Positions 1 through 11,864 of a DNA stretch of 64,000 nucleotides are shown here, piece after piece (within the stretch, counting starts at the first letter, position 1; every line of letters starts with the position of its first letter). The notes below the pieces were generated by a model, which worked only from the letters and a program-made list of their open reading frames with translations, had not been told where the DNA came from and did not search any database. The DNA comes from Pegoplata infirma (taxonomy: Eukaryota; Arthropoda; Insecta; Diptera; Anthomyiidae). Position numbers and translations under genes: made by a program. The DNA lies in contig OY992538.1 of the NCBI GenBank assembly GCA_963921195.1, positions 85,435,904 through 85,499,903 of the forward strand, given 5' to 3'.

Positions 1-603
1 TCCACTTAGTGATAGAGGGTATATATAAGTTTGTCATTCCGTTTGTAACTCATCGAAATATCGGTCTGGGACCCCATAAAGTATATATATTAATGATCCC
101 CGATCGATTTTAAGACATTCTAGCGATGTCCGTCTGTCTGTCTGTGGAAATGGGGATCACGACCAAAATACTACACGGATATGACTGAAACTTAACATAC
201 TTATTGGAAGTTCTTCCGAGAATTTTGGTATTGCATTTGAGCCATATCGGTTCAGCGGTTCAAAAGTTATGAACGAAAATGTAAGGACACCTCAAAAATT
301 TTAGTACATTCAACATAACCTAAAAATACAAAATGCTTTAATTCGGCTGCTGGTTGACATATGTGAACATAATTGAACACCAAATTGTATTTAAACAAGT
401 GCGAACATATATTTTGACAAATAAAGAAAAAATCGCGGATTTTTTTTTACCAAATTTTTTTTTTCGCGGAAATTTTTTTTTTTAATTTTTTTTTTTTCAG
501 AAGTAATTTCCTTTTAAAAAATGTTTTTTGGATTATTATTTTTGAAATTGTGGAGGGTATCACTACATTCGGCAAGGCCGAATTTAACTTTTTTTACTTG
601 TTA
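1..603 (+). mobile_element. mini-me / DINE-1-like element, 5' end outside window
   Basis: The sequence opens inside the conserved 5' block (agtgatagagggtatatataag, then cattccgtttgtaac), followed by a short (GTCY)n tract near 128-146. It ends with 'ggagggtatcactac', a perfect hairpin (ATTCGG-caagg-CCGAAT, 567-583) and 'acttgtt'. These blocks recur in the same order at 5056-6308, 34270-35446 and 35624-36519. A TA-rich segment, a GTCY tract and a 3' terminal hairpin are hallmarks of the dipteran mini-me/DINE-1 (Helentron-related) non-autonomous repeats. No coding capacity is seen. Confidence 0.82.
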
Positions 604-981
604 AACTTGTAGTCAGTCATAATATTTGGAACAAGAAGAAGCTTCAAGAAGAATTCAAATAATGCAAACTTTTAACTTTCACCATTTAGAAATCAGAAAA
701 TCCCAAAAGAAATCCCAAACTTTGAGATTTAAAAAAATCAAACTTTTTAATTGAGGTTTTTAAATTTCGGGATTTTTTGAATTACAAATAAAATTTTGGA
801 ATTTTTTTTCATTTAGTTTTTTCTTAATTTTTTTTTTTTTAATTTTAACGTGAATTTCCATATTTCAATTCATCCATCATATCCAGTTTTCAAAAAAAAA
901 CACACCTAATACCATACATTTTCAACAAATGTTTTAAATACTTCAAAGATAACACTGTGCTACAAAAGACAAAAAATAATT
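604..981. other. AT-rich spacer, nothing recognised
   Basis: Runs of A and T with no sustained reading frame, no tandem structure and no inverted repeat that I could see. It separates the first mini-me copy from the large palindrome. Confidence 0.6.
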
Positions 982-3900
982 TATGCAGGGGTTCTCATAT
1001 AATAATTCGGGTTGGTTGGAGTCCATAGAGTACTGATATACTCATAGTTTTTCTGGATCACTTCGTTAAGTACGTTTTTTATTGGCAAATGTGTTGAAAA
1101 ACGGAAATTCTTAAATTACAATTTTAAAAAATTATTACTTTGTTAGTTTGCAACCGATTATCGATTTTATGGATTTGTTTTAAAGGTATACGTCTTACCT
1201 TTCAAACAAAACAAAAATATTAAAAATCGATCAAGAATTGGCTGAGCTACGATCGCTTAAGTAAAAAAAAAACGTATTTTTTGAAAATTTTGTCATATTC
1301 TTTACACTCTAAGTTGAAAGTGCATCATTAAACAATTTTTTTGAATTTTTTGTAAAAAAGTATAGTAAAGTAGCTTTCCAAAACACCAAAAAACATAACA
1401 ATCGGTTTAAAAATGGATGAGTTATGCTAAGTTTTGTGATAGGGAATTTTTAAATTTTTTCAGAAACGCTTGTACTTCAAGCATTATTCATAAATCTTGT
1501 TACTAGTAGTAATTTTATGCGCATATGCATATAAACTAGAGATGGGAACTTAATTAGATTTGTGCGTGATTCACACATGATCAGAAGTGAGCGTGATTGA
1601 AAATTAATTTTACTCACGTTGTTGTTAGTGAGTGTCAGTGTGAGTGGAATAAAAAAATGGGCGTGTCAGTTACTTCCAAATCCTATTTATAATTTTTTGG
1701 GTTTGTTTAAAAAATATCAGTGTTACTTCTAAAACAAACAAATATTGTGAATCGGTTGAAAACAGGCTAAGGTGCGCTTGTTTAAGTAAAAAACCTTTTT
1801 TGAAGATTTATACCTGCAACATTTTTATGACAAAAAACATTTGACATTTTTGAAACGAAATTGGTAAAATTGTGGGATCATTTGATGGAAATTTTACCTA
1901 TTTTTAAATATACGTATGAGGCACTCCACACCAAATGTTCAGCGAAAAAAAAAACATGTGAACCGTAAATTTTTAAATGGGTTGTATGGATAGCCATGTG
2001 AGGCATTCCACACCAACAGTTCCACTACAGAAAAACCATAGTGGTTTCAATGGGATATCATTTGCAAAGTATTCGCTCTTAGGGTACTAATAAATAACAA
2101 AAATAAAATTTAAGTTTTCTTCAAAAAGTGGGCCTTGTAGGCGTGGTCAAATATTGAAAATATCAAACTTGTTTGCCTGAGTATTTATTCACGATCACGC
2201 ACGCTAATGAAAGAAAAAAAATTATTCAAGCACGATATTTTATTTTACTCACGCTCACGTGAACATCGTGACCGTAACTTATTTTTTTCTACTCACGTGT
2301 GCGTGAATGAGCGTGAGCAAAATAAAATATCGTCCGTGACTAAATTTTTTCTTTCTTGAGCGTGCGTAATCGTTATTAAAAACTCACTCACGCTACCATC
2401 GCCTCTTAAAATATTTTTTAAGTATTGATATTACTCATACGCACACGTTTTAAATACCATTATTGTACAAAATAAGCGTGTTGCAATTTTTAAATTTTGA
2501 TTTCTCGAAAACAAGGCAAAACACATCTCTAAAAATTTCAGATCAGATAGAAAATTCCTTTAACTTTTTTTTTAAAAAAATAAAAAACAAATAAAATTGC
2601 GGCATGTTTTTTGATAAATAAAGTTTAAGTTTAAATTTAAAAAATTCAGAACTTCTTCTGAAAATGTTCCAATTTTTATTTTTTTAATTGATAGCCCATT
2701 CAAAAATCTATAAATAGCTTTTGTCTTTAAGACTTTACTGTGTTTCATTTAATTTGCATAAATATTGAAGTAAAGATGCTCAGGCAAAAAAGTTAGATAT
2801 TTTCAATTTTTGACCACGCCTACAAGGCCTACTTTTTGAAAAAAATAAAATTTTATTTTTGTTATTTAATAGTACCCTAAGAGCGAATACTTTGAAAATG
2901 ATTTCATATTGACACGACACAACTTTTTTTTGCCGACCATTTGGTGTGGAATGCCTCATATATGGAGCTAAGAAAATTACGTTTTTGGTTGTTCAATTTT
3001 TCAAAAACTGGGCTTAGGAGGCGTGGTCAAATATTGGAAAAATGGTCAAATTTGTGTCAAGTTGCCTTGTTTAAATATATATCAAATAAAAACGAAATGC
3101 ACCAAAATCTCAAAAATTTACATTCTTGTATAGTTTTGTATCGGCTATCGATCAAAATTTTTTTGGAAAATTTTCAGAACCCGTTCTGAAATTTTCCATT
3201 TTTTAAAAAAGTCAATTTATAAAAATCCGGCCAATTTTGTAATTTTTTTTTTAAAGATTAGATGTTTGTCTAGCAAGATTTTTTTAAAAATTAAGAAAAT
3301 CTATAAAAAAAAATTAAGAAGAAAAAAAGTAATTTTTCTGATTTTCAAAATAAATTTTTAAAATTTAAAATAGTTTTTGAAAAAAATTAATTTCAATTTG
3401 TGTTTTTGCTAATTTATGCCAAAATATGCAATAATATGCACTTAAAATTTCGAAATATGCACAATATATGCATTTAAAATCAAAATATGCAAAAATATGT
3501 ATTTTCACCAAAATATGCAAGATATGCGAAAACAAATCGATGCCATTTAATGCAAATCTCTTGATTCGGAAAGATAATTAGTCGATATCGTTTTTAGGCT
3601 TTCGACAAAAAACATGCATTTGCATGGAAATCTCACCCTAGTTATATAAAAAACTTTTTTACCCAGGACCCATTGAAAAAATGTTGGTACACAATTTTTT
3701 TTTTCTCACTGAACATTTGGTGTGGAATGCCTCACATGTATATTTATAAACAGGTAAAATTTCCATCAAATGATCCCACAATTTTACCAATTTCGTTTTA
3801 AAAAAACATGTTTGCAAGCGCACAGCTTTTTCTGTCATGAAAATGTTGCAGGTATAACTCTTCAAAAAAGGGTTTTTTACTTAAACAAGCGCACCTTAGC

Positions 3901-4682
3901 CTGTTTTTAACCGATTCTCAATATTGTTTTGTTTAAGAAGTAACACTCATATTTTTTAAACAAACCCAAAAAATTATAAATAGGATTTGGAAGTAACTGA
4001 CACGCCCATTTTTTTATTCCACTCACACTGACACTCACTAACAACAACGTGAGTAAAATTAATTTTCAATCACGCTCACTCTGATCATGTGTGAATCACG
4101 CACAAATCTAATTAAGTTCCCATCTCTAGTTTATATGCATATGCGCATAAAATTACTACTAGTAACAAGATTTATGAATAATGCTTGAATTACAAGCGTT
4201 TCTGAAAAAATTTAAAAATTTCCTATCACTAAACTTAGCATAACTCATCCATTTTTAAACCGATTGTTATGTTTTTTGGTGTTTTGGAAAGCTACTTTAC
4301 TATACTTTTTTACAAAAAATTCAAAAAAATTGTTTAATGATGCACTTTCAACTTAGAGTGTAAAGAATATGACAAATTTTTAAAAAAATACGTTTTTTTT
4401 TACTTAAGCGATCGTAGCTCAGCCAATTCTTGATCGATTTTTAATATTTTTGTTTTGTTTGAAAGGTAAGACGTATACCTTTAAAACAAATCCATAAAAT
4501 CGAAAATCGGTTGCAAACTAACAAAGTAATAATTTTTTAAAATTGTAATTTAAGAATTTCCGTTTTTCAACACATTTGCCAATAAAAAACGTACTTAACG
4601 AAGTGATCCAGAAAAACTATGAGTATATCAGTACTCTATGGACTCCAACCAACCCGAATTATCATATGAGAACCCCTGCATA
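982..4682. mobile_element. 3.7-kb nested palindromic (foldback) element
   Basis: The arms 982-1945 and about 3708-4682 are near-identical inverted repeats, starting from the shared terminus TATGCAGGGGTTCTCATAT. The loop holds further inverted pairs: GAGGCRYTCCACACC at 1918 and 2000 on the plus strand and at 2957 and 3733 on the minus strand, and TAGAGATGGG ends at about 1539 and 4130. Part of the loop (2940-3250) matches the arms of the palindromes at 10745-11829 and 26744-27811. No transposase reading frame is visible, so it is non-autonomous or dead. The short frames inside it are mirror images of each other and are not genes. Confidence 0.8.
3415..3545. repeat. ATATGCA-rich short repeat
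   Basis: The heptamer ATATGCA (and close variants such as AATATGCAA) recurs about eight times with irregular spacing, inside the loop of the large palindrome. It is low-complexity and no function is inferred. Confidence 0.55.
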
Positions 4683-5055
4683 TTTTTGGTGTAGCACAGT
4701 GTAATATACATACTTCAGTTTTTCATGCTAGATAAATTTCTTTCATCTTTTCCAAGTATAATGAATTATGCATATTATTATAGTAGTAACATTTAACTCT
4801 TCTTTTTCTCCTGTCATGACGCTTATCTGATGATAACAAAAAGTACTATTTTGCATGAATTTGCAATAAACCGACAAGTTTTTTTTTTTAGTTTTTCTTT
4901 AAAAAAAATATTTATAGATATGATGAAGTATTACAAGGAATACATATTCGCAAATACTCCATGATTAGAAATTATGTAAAAAAAACTACAATTCATTTTC
5001 AGAAGAATTATTTCGTTATTTGAATACCCCAATTTTGGGTGATGTTATTAGAATG
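4683..5055. other. AT-rich spacer, nothing recognised
   Basis: No sustained frame or repeat was seen. It lies between the right arm of the 3.7-kb palindrome and the next mini-me copy. Confidence 0.5.
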
Positions 5056-5173
5056 AAAAACAAGTAGAAAAGTTAAATTCGACTTTGCCGAATCTATGAA
5101 TACCCTCCACAATGCATATTTTTAAAGGGTAGTACATTTCTTAACGTGACAAAATTTACAATTTTGATCAGAA

Positions 5174-5660
5174 ATATTTTATTTTGAGTAAAAAACTCTT
5201 TTTTTGCCTTTTTAAAAAAAAAAAAAAAAGAAAAATTACTAATTTTTTTTAGTGTAAATTTTTTTTCGAGTTTAATGTTTATTTTTTTTTACTGTAAAAA
5301 TATTTCTGAATGAATGCACGTACGTATGTACACAAAATATTGTCATTTTTGTAAAAAAAAAAAAACTAAATTTTTTTTGTGTAATTTTTTTTTTGAGTGA
5401 AAAATTTTTTTTGAGTGTAAAATATTTTATTTTGAGTAAAAACTCTTTTTTTGCCTTTTTTTAAAAAAAGAAAAATTACTATTTTTTTTTTGAGTGTAAA
5501 ATTTTTTTCGAGTGTAATGTTTTTTTACTGTAAAAATATTTCTGAGTGAATGCTCGTACGTATGTAAACAAAATATTGTAATTTTTGTAAAAAAAAAACT
5601 AAATTTTTTTTGTGTATTTTTTTTTTTTGAGTGTAAAATTTTTTTCGAGTGTAATTTTTA
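5174..5660. repeat. 248-bp internal tandem duplication in mini-me
   Basis: The block beginning 'atattttattttgagtaaa' at 5174 recurs at 5422. Each copy contains the phrase 'tactgtaaaaatatttctga' and a CGTACGTATGTA motif. The copies differ mainly in A/T run lengths. Confidence 0.7.
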
Positions 5661-6114
5661 AGTTACCAATGCTTTTAGAACTAAACAAGTTTAAAAAGCA
5701 TTGCTTTAAAATTAAACAAGTTTAAAAAGCATTGTTTAGTTACCACCAATGCTTTTCAAAGTTGTTAAATCACGTGGCATTTTAGATGAAACTAATTTGA
5801 AATTCAAGGTTTTGCTTATAACTTTTGAACCACTGTACCGATTGAGCTGAAATTTAATACCAAACAGACCCGGGGAACGGCAAAGACACATGACAAGCTT
5901 CAGTAGTCTCATTATTGTCTTTCGAAAGTTATCGTGTTTTTTATCTCGTAAATTCGCGAAACACCCTTGCTGAAATTTACTCTTTTGCTCATAACTTTTG
6001 AACCACTGGAGCGATTTCGCTGGATTGCAATACCAACCTGACCAGGTAAATGACAAACATATATGCCAAACTTCAGTAGCCTCTGTAAAGTCTTTTAAAA
6101 GTTAGCGTGTTTTC

Positions 6115-6118
6115 TACG

Positions 6119-6157
<39 letters not shown>

Positions 6158-6170
6158 GGACGGACGGACA
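6115..6170 (-). repeat. (GTCY)n microsatellite of mini-me
   Basis: A pure run of GACA/GACG units on the plus strand, which is GTCC/GTCT on the element strand. This proto-microsatellite is diagnostic of mini-me-type elements. Shorter or equal tracts occur at 128, 27857, 34410, 35766 and 63970. Confidence 0.9.
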
Positions 6171-6308
6171 TCGCTAGATCGTCTTAAAATCGATCGAGGA
6201 TCATAAATATATATACTTTATGGGATCCTAGACCAATATTTCGAGGGGTTACAAACGGAATGACAAACTTATATATACCCTCTATCACTAGAGTGGAGGG
6301 TATAAAAA

Positions 6309-6990
6309 TGTGTGATAGGGTAAAATGCATGTATTTATGGGGACTAACAAAATTATACCAACTTAACCACAAACTGGGCAAAAGGCAAGACATCATTTTA
6401 AAAAACCTAGTTTTGTATTAAAGTTCCGAAAAATAAATATCGCACTTAAAAAATTATGCCATTAACTGTTTGTAGTTTATTTAAAAAGATTTACGTTTAG
6501 TCGTTTTTAATAGAAAAAACATTTATTTGATGTTCAGTTTTTATTAATGACTACTTCTGTCCCTTGTTTCAAAAATAACACACTAAAAAATAAAGTCTTT
6601 CATTAACATTTAATTTTTAAAGCCATTTATTTTTGTTCAGTAAAAACTACGGACTATTCTTTAAATTTTTAATGATTTGTGTAAATATTTTTTTTTTTTA
6701 ATTGTTGGTATTTTTTTAATGAGATATTATTAGTTTTTACCTACCCAAGTAGGTTATTTTTTTGTAGAAAAAAAAAATTCAAAAAATTATTTATAGAAAT
6801 ATAAAAACATGTTTGTATTAAGTGACTTTGGCACGATGGGTAGAGTGTCTGGCCAAAATGTAGTTGATTGCGGGATCGATACCACAAAATTTAATTAAAA
6901 ATTTTTAAAAAAATATTTCAATAGAAAATTGTAAAAAATAACCTACGAAATCGTTAATTTTTAATGTTTTCGTAGGTCATTTTTTTTTTT
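6309..6990. other. AT-rich spacer with one tRNA-like segment
   Basis: Mostly A/T runs. Near 6724-6976 it has short inverted phrases around 'acctacccaagtaggt' and 'cgtaggtcat', one of which is echoed at 9008-9033. The only structured part is the tRNA-like segment listed separately. Confidence 0.5.
6824..6892 (+). other. tRNA-like segment (possible SINE head)
   Basis: The segment from 'gactttggcacgatggg' to 'gggatcgatacc' has a B-box match (GATCGATAC, about 6875-6883) at tRNA-like spacing from a weak A box. Acceptor stem pairing is poor, so this is not a functional tRNA gene. It could be the degenerate head of a tRNA-derived SINE. Confidence 0.4.
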
Positions 6991-7170
6991 AACATGATAA
7001 TGTTTTTAGGCTGGGGTCTAATTTTAAAAAAGTTGCAGGACGCCACCTCAGTTTGACTATATAAGCTAACGATCAAACAAAAAAGAAAATGAGAATTATA
7101 GTTTTTATTTTATTACAACCGTAAACTTCGAAAATAATTTAAAATTAATAAATAAAATAAAAAACACATA

Positions 7171-7582
7171 TGCTGTGTTTTTCAATAAGTGGATTTATTT
7201 TCAGATTAATCTTATTTAGTTTAAAATAAATATTTTAACATGCCAAAACAAATTTGGAATATTTTTTTCCGTAATCTACGATAAATAAGCAATTATAATC
7301 CGAAAAAATAATAAAAAAATTTGGAAAATTAAAAATGTTATAAATAAATAAAAATTAATCCAAAGTGGACTTATTAAATCCTAAAATTTAATTGGATTAA
7401 TTTTGATTTATTTATAACTTTTTTAATTTTCCAAATTTTTTTATTATTTTTTCGGATTATAATTGCTTATTTATCGTAGATTACGGAAAAAAATGCCAAA
7501 TTTGTTTTGGCATGTTAAAATATTTATTTTAAACTAAATAAGATTAATCCGAAAATAAATCCACATATTGAAAAACACAGCA
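7171..7582. mobile_element. 412-bp palindromic MITE, TGCTGTG termini, ATA duplication
   Basis: Arms of about 190 bp are almost perfect inverted repeats, from TGCTGTGTTTTTCAATA at the left to its complement at the right. Flanking ATA occurs at 7168-7170 and 7583-7585. The right-hand copy of the host repeat (19210-19225, reverse complement) is uninterrupted with a single ATA at the corresponding place. This confirms the boundaries and a 3-bp target duplication. No coding frame is present. Confidence 0.85.
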
Positions 7583-7800
7583 ATAGTTTTGGTAGTGACA
7601 CCTAGCGGCGCTAGGTGTCACTCGATTAACGCAGTATTGTCATACCAAATATCGCATTTCCAATTAGATTTGTTACCATCATCGCAAATTTTTTCCAATA
7701 AAATATTACCACATGGCAATACTAACCAGTATATTTGAAAATGCAATATGTATCAACAAGCAAGAGAAGCATAACAAAATTTAAATCAATATTTGAGTAA

Positions 7801-7882
7801 GCTACGGTGGTCTAGCTGAGGTGAGCCAGACTGGAAAACGGAAGGTCCGGTGATCGAATCCCGTGATTTGCCAACTTTTTTT
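7801..7882 (+). other. tRNA-like unit with A and B boxes, copy 1
   Basis: A box TAGCTGAGGTG (7813-7823) and B box GATCGAATC (7852-7860) both fit the Pol III internal promoter consensus and lie 39 bp apart. A run of T residues starts about 15 bp past the B box and would terminate Pol III. The acceptor stem does not close, so this is tRNA-derived rather than a tRNA gene. Copies occur at 17311 (+) and 18936-19005 (-). Confidence 0.6.
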
Positions 7883-8108
7883 TTTATTTATTTAGTTTTT
7901 TTTTAGCTTGTACATTTCTTTTTGTTAGGGAAAAATTTGTTTGCATTAATTCTTTGTACTTTTTTATTTAATTATAAATATTTTTTTTTTTTATATATTC
8001 AGATTTTTCTAAATTTTCTAGTTGTTTTTCTTTCTGAATTTTGTGATTTTTTCTGAATATATCTGCATTTTTCTGACTTATTTTTTTGTATTTTCTGATT
8101 TGTTCTTA
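7883..8108. other. T-rich part of the composite repeat
   Basis: The stretch with 'tttctaaattttctagttg' and 'atctgcatttttctgac' (7997-8108) matches 18526-18640 in the same orientation. It is part of the repeat unit that links the tRNA-like segment to the conserved peptide segment. Confidence 0.6.
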
Positions 8109-8789
8109 CACTCAAAAAAATAACTCTGTAAAATTCATTGTAAAATGACTGTTATCTCAATTCAACAGATGTTTGACAGAGTTTTTTGTCAAAATACAGA
8201 TTTAAAGAAATACTTTGAATTTTTTGTGACAAAAAACAAAGTTTTATCTGTTATATTACTTTTAACCTTGTAATCTTTATTTTACAGATAATTAACAGAT
8301 ATTTCTGCAAAAATACAGATTTTAGCAAAATATTTTGTATTTTTTGTAACCAAAAACTAAGTTTTGTCTTTATTTTAAACATTAATTTCACAGAAAACTT
8401 AAAAAAGAAAATTCCAAAATAAACTGCATTTAACTATAGAGTTTTTTCTATAAAATTTTGGTTGCATCAAATACATTTTACATTAACAGAGTTTTGCTAA
8501 ATGGTGCTTTATTCAACCAATATTTTACTAGAGACTCTGTAAACTAACAGTTTTTTTTGTCCACAACATTTTAAAGAGTTTTATATTAAAAACCTGAGAT
8601 TTTTTCTGTCAAAAGACGCTAATATTTAACCAATATTTTACTATAAAGTCTGTAAATTAACAGTTTTTTTTTTTGTAAAAATCATTTTACAGAGTTTTTT
8701 AGTAAAATTACCAAGTAATGTTGCTAGCTGGAAAAGTACGGTGAACTCTGTTAAATTTCTGTAATTTACCAGAGTTATTATTTTGAGTG
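8109..8789. mobile_element. CACTC-terminus MITE, TA-flanked, with visible empty site
   Basis: Termini are CACTCAAAAAAATAACTCTG and its near complement ending TTTTGAGTG, flanked by TA on both sides. The paralogous stretch at 18628-18642 reads 'ttgttcttagttttt' with one TA and no element, which is an exact empty site. TA duplication with CACT-type ends points to Tc1/mariner-like MITEs. The interior is rich in 'aacagagtttt' and has no frame. Confidence 0.85.
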
Positions 8790-9011
8790 TAGTTTCCCAA
8801 ATTCTTTGTAAATATTGAGAAATTTCTTGGAGTTCTTTTTTTCTGAATATTTTTTTAACCATTTTACATATTTTTTTTGCAAATATGTGAGGGTTATTCG
8901 TAAAAAGTTTTTATTAAATAAAACATTATCATGATTTAATTTTTTGGGCAAGAGTACAAAACTCATCGGCATTTTTTTGGAATTTGTTGGTAAAAATAAC
9001 AAAACTATCAT
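8790..9011 (-). pseudogene. Conserved peptide segment, copy 1 (unknown family)
   Basis: On the minus strand, 8778-9011 is open and includes MSFVLLPKKLNHDNVLFN. Closely matching segments are at 15125-15283 (+) and 18660-18840 (-). I do not recognise the family. All three copies start near 'aaatgccg' and share nucleotide as well as amino-acid identity, so they are recent duplicates. It is not clear that this copy is expressed. It follows the tRNA-like unit, as copy 3 does. Confidence 0.4.
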
Positions 9012-9450
9012 TAATTTTTAATGTTTTCGTTGGTTATTTTTCGAATTTGTTGGTAAAAAAGAATGAAAAAAACGTAATTTTTTAATGTTATTTATTTTAG
9101 AAAATTTTGTCAACAGTAATAAATAAATGTTGATGTTTGTTAAAACAAATGAATAATTACTGGAATGGTTTTCAATTGTTTATTCACTGGTTTTAAATGT
9201 GTTTTAAATTTGTTTTTGCATAAAAAATATTTTGAGTGCGATCAAAATTATGATACAAAACCACAAATTTGGACGTGGGTCTTCAGATTTTTTTTTATAT
9301 AATAAACATAGATGCTCTATGGAGCCATTTAAATATTCCCTTTTACAGTTTAATTAAATTCAAAAACCTGGGGTTTTATTAGCGATTTTATTCGCGATTT
9401 TTATTTGTTAAAAATCACAAAAAAATTAAAAAGTGGTGAAGTTTAAAGAA
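9012..9450. other. AT-rich spacer, nothing recognised
   Basis: No frame or clear repeat beyond two 'tttgttggtaaaaa' phrases near 8974 and 9047. Confidence 0.5.
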
Positions 9451-10056
9451 CTATAAGTTCTTAAGTAAATATCGGATTTTATAATCAAAATTGAAATTAA
9501 ATGCTTAACTGCTCTCCTTTAAACGTAAGATTTAAAAAAAAAATGCGTCATTAAAAAATGCATTTTAAATGCAAATGCATTTTTTGAGTGCATTTTCGTA
9601 AACTTTTACCCCTTTTGTTTTTTTTTTTAAATTAACATATTATTAAAGTGTGTCATTTTATCAAAAAACAAAAAAATCAGCCATCATTTTCATTGGACAC
9701 AAAGGTCTTCTATTTTTAATATTTTTTTAAAAAAATTTTGCTAATTTTTTTTATATAAAAATTAAAAAATACTACTATATATTTTTTTTGTTTTTTAAAA
9801 TTTTGTTAATAAATGTTTTCTAAATTACTTTCCAATTTATTTTAGAAAGCTAGAATTCTCTACTTTTAACGTAAAAGTTCACAAAAAATGTCTCAACATA
9901 AAAATGCATTTTAAATGCAAATGCAATTTTTTAATGCATTAAAAATGCATTTTTTAATGACACAATTTTTTTGAACTTTTTCCTTGAAAGTAGAGTATTC
10001 AAGCTTTCTATTCAATTTTGATTATAGAAATCCGATATTTACTTAAGGAGTTATTG
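9451..10056. mobile_element. 0.6-kb palindromic element with A/T-rich centre
   Basis: The outer arm 'cttaagtaaatatcgg' with 'ataatcaaaattga' is mirrored at 10012-10056. Inner arms rich in 'aaatgcattttaaatgcaaa' are at 9550-9600 and 9900-9955. The frame at 10018-10200 straddles the right arm and the next element and is spurious. Confidence 0.7.
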
Positions 10057-10573
10057 CACACAAAAAATCCTTGTCAAATTACTAGCAAAAGTCTCGTAAT
10101 CCCATTTTACCAAAATTTTACAGTTTTCCTTTTTTTTAAACAACAAATTTTCGATCAAAATTTACATTGTTTTTTTGTAATTTTAAAAATTTTTTTGTAA
10201 TATTACAAATTTCCAAGGTTTTATAAAAAAAAAAAATCTTGTAAATTTACGAGATTTCCTTGTAAGTTTTGTTGCGCCAAAAAAGTTGTAAATTTAAAAT
10301 TTAATTGGTAAAAGTCTTGTAAAATAACGAAAAAGCTCGTAATTTTTACTAGGAATTCTAGTAAAATAGAAGGTAGCAAAAAATCTAGGAAAAACACGAA
10401 ACCTCCTTGGAAATTTTATCGAGTCAAAAAATTTTTAAATTTACAATATTATTGTAAAATTACAAAATTATTGGTAAAAATCTTGTAAAATTACAATTAT
10501 TTATTGTCAAATAGGAGGTATCAAAAAAAAAGTTACAGGTTTTTCTTGTAATTTTACAAGGTTTTTTTGAGTG
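10057..10573. mobile_element. Degenerate CACTC-family MITE
   Basis: It begins CACACAAAAAATCCTTG and ends TTTTTTTGAGTG. Its interior phrases (cttgtaatcccattttacc, then acagttttcctt) match the CACTC element at 52156-52906. The interior repeats 'cttgtaaaattac' in both orientations. The flanking TA is no longer clear. Confidence 0.65.
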
Positions 10574-10744
10574 TTCACGAAAAACATCAGCAGCCAATTA
10601 CAACCTAACCTAACCATAGCGGAATTTCTTAAAAGTATTTTTTCCAGAATGCATTTTTCACGGAAGGATCCAACGTTAAAATCTTCAAGTGAATACGATC
10701 ATTATTTCAGAAAATAAAAATAAAAACTCCCGAGTAAAAAAGTT

Positions 10745-11829
10745 TGAGGCATTCCACACCAAATGTCCAGCGAAAAAAAATATGTGCACCGTAAACTTCT
10801 GAATAGGTGATATGGATAGCCCTATATGGAACTTAGAAAATTGCGTTTTTGGTTTTTCAATTTTTCAAAAACTGGGCTTAGGAGGCGTGGTCAAATATTG
10901 GAAAAATGGTCAAATTTGTGGAGAGTTGCCTTGATTAAATATTTATCACATTAAAACGGAATGCACCACAATGTCAAAAATCTACGTTCTTATATAGTTT
11001 TGTATGGGCTATCGATTAAAAATTTTTTTTTTGGAAAATTTTCAGAACCCGTTCTGAAATTTTCCATTTTTTAAAAAAGTCAATTTATCAAAAATCCGGC
11101 CACTTTTTTTTTTCTTTTTTGTTTATTTTTTTAAAAGTTTAGATGTTTGTCTATCCACACAAAAAAAATCAGAAACACGTTCATCTTTTTTTCGAGAAAA
11201 TCGCATTTAAACTTTAAATTTCATAACAATTTAGTAATTTGCTTGTATTTTCTTGTGTCAACAGAGCGTATGACGAATATTTATGCAATTAATATAACTC
11301 ATTCGCAACTTTAAAACAAAGAAATACAAGCAAATAACAAAATTGTTATGAAATTTAAAGTTCAAATGCGATTTTCTCGAAAAAAAATATGAACGTGTTT
11401 CTGATTTTTTTTGTGTGGATGGACAAACAACTAAACTTTTAAAAAAATAAATAAAAAAGAAAAAAAAAAGTGGCCGGATTTTTGATAAATTGACTTTTTT
11501 AAAAAATGGAAAATTTCAGAACGGGTTCTGAAAATTTTCCAAACAAAAAAATTTTAATCGATAGCCCATACAAAACTATATAAAAACGTAAATTTTTGAC
11601 ATTGTGGTGCATTCCGTTTTAATGTGATAAATATTTAATCAAGGCAACTCGCCACAAATTTTACCATTTTTCCAATATTTGACCACGCCTCCTAAGCCCA
11701 GTTTTCGAAAATTTGAAAAACCAAAAACGCAATTTTCTTAGTTACATATAGGGCTATCCAAACAACCTATTCAGAAATTTACGGGACACATGTTTTTCTG
11801 TAGCGGGACATTTGGTGTGGAATGCCTCA
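10745..11829. mobile_element. 1.1-kb palindromic element, TGAGGCATTCCACACC termini
   Basis: Almost the entire length is one inverted repeat centred near 11280. Termini are TGAGGCATTCCACACCAAAT and its complement. It is a close relative of 26744-27811: both arms contain 'aactgggcttaggaggcgtg' and 'ccgttctgaaattttcc'. The flanks (cgagtaaaaaagtt on the left, tttgataaaattatat on the right) look like one CCCGAGTAAAAA-type MITE split by this insertion. Confidence 0.85.
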
Positions 11830-11864
11830 TTTGATAAAATTATATAAGATTATATATAATGTTA

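Larger units (their letters stand above)
5056..6308 (-). mobile_element. mini-me / DINE-1-like element, full length
   Basis: In reverse orientation it starts at TATACCCTCCACTCTAGTG (right edge), passes the (GTCY)n tract (6115-6170), and ends with a degenerate terminal hairpin followed by CTACTTGTTTTT near 5056. Between these lie characteristic phrases shared with the 34-kb and 35-kb copies, such as 'cataacttttgaaccact'. An open frame at 5736-6056 falls in this shared non-coding body and is not a gene. Length is about 1.25 kb, extended by an internal duplication. Confidence 0.85.
6991..7882 (+). repeat. Left copy of composite inverted repeat with tRNA-like unit
   Basis: Apart from the 7171-7582 insertion, this block matches the reverse complement of 18936-19394. 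Shared parts are the outer 'ggctggggtctaatttt', 'gcaggacgccacctcagtttg', a 'gcggcgctaggtgtc' motif, and the tRNA-like unit. The two copies face each other across 12 kb, so they may be long terminal inverted repeats of a decayed element or two inverted insertions of one repeat. A third, 5'-shortened copy lies at about 15375-17485. Confidence 0.75.

Noticed and set aside
5736..6056. 106-residue minus-strand open frame
   Set aside because: It lies in the conserved non-coding body of mini-me. Equivalent positions in the 34-kb and 35-kb copies are not kept open, and no motif is present.
7801..7882. Genuine tRNA gene
   Set aside because: The acceptor stem and anticodon arm do not pair. Only the internal promoter boxes are kept.
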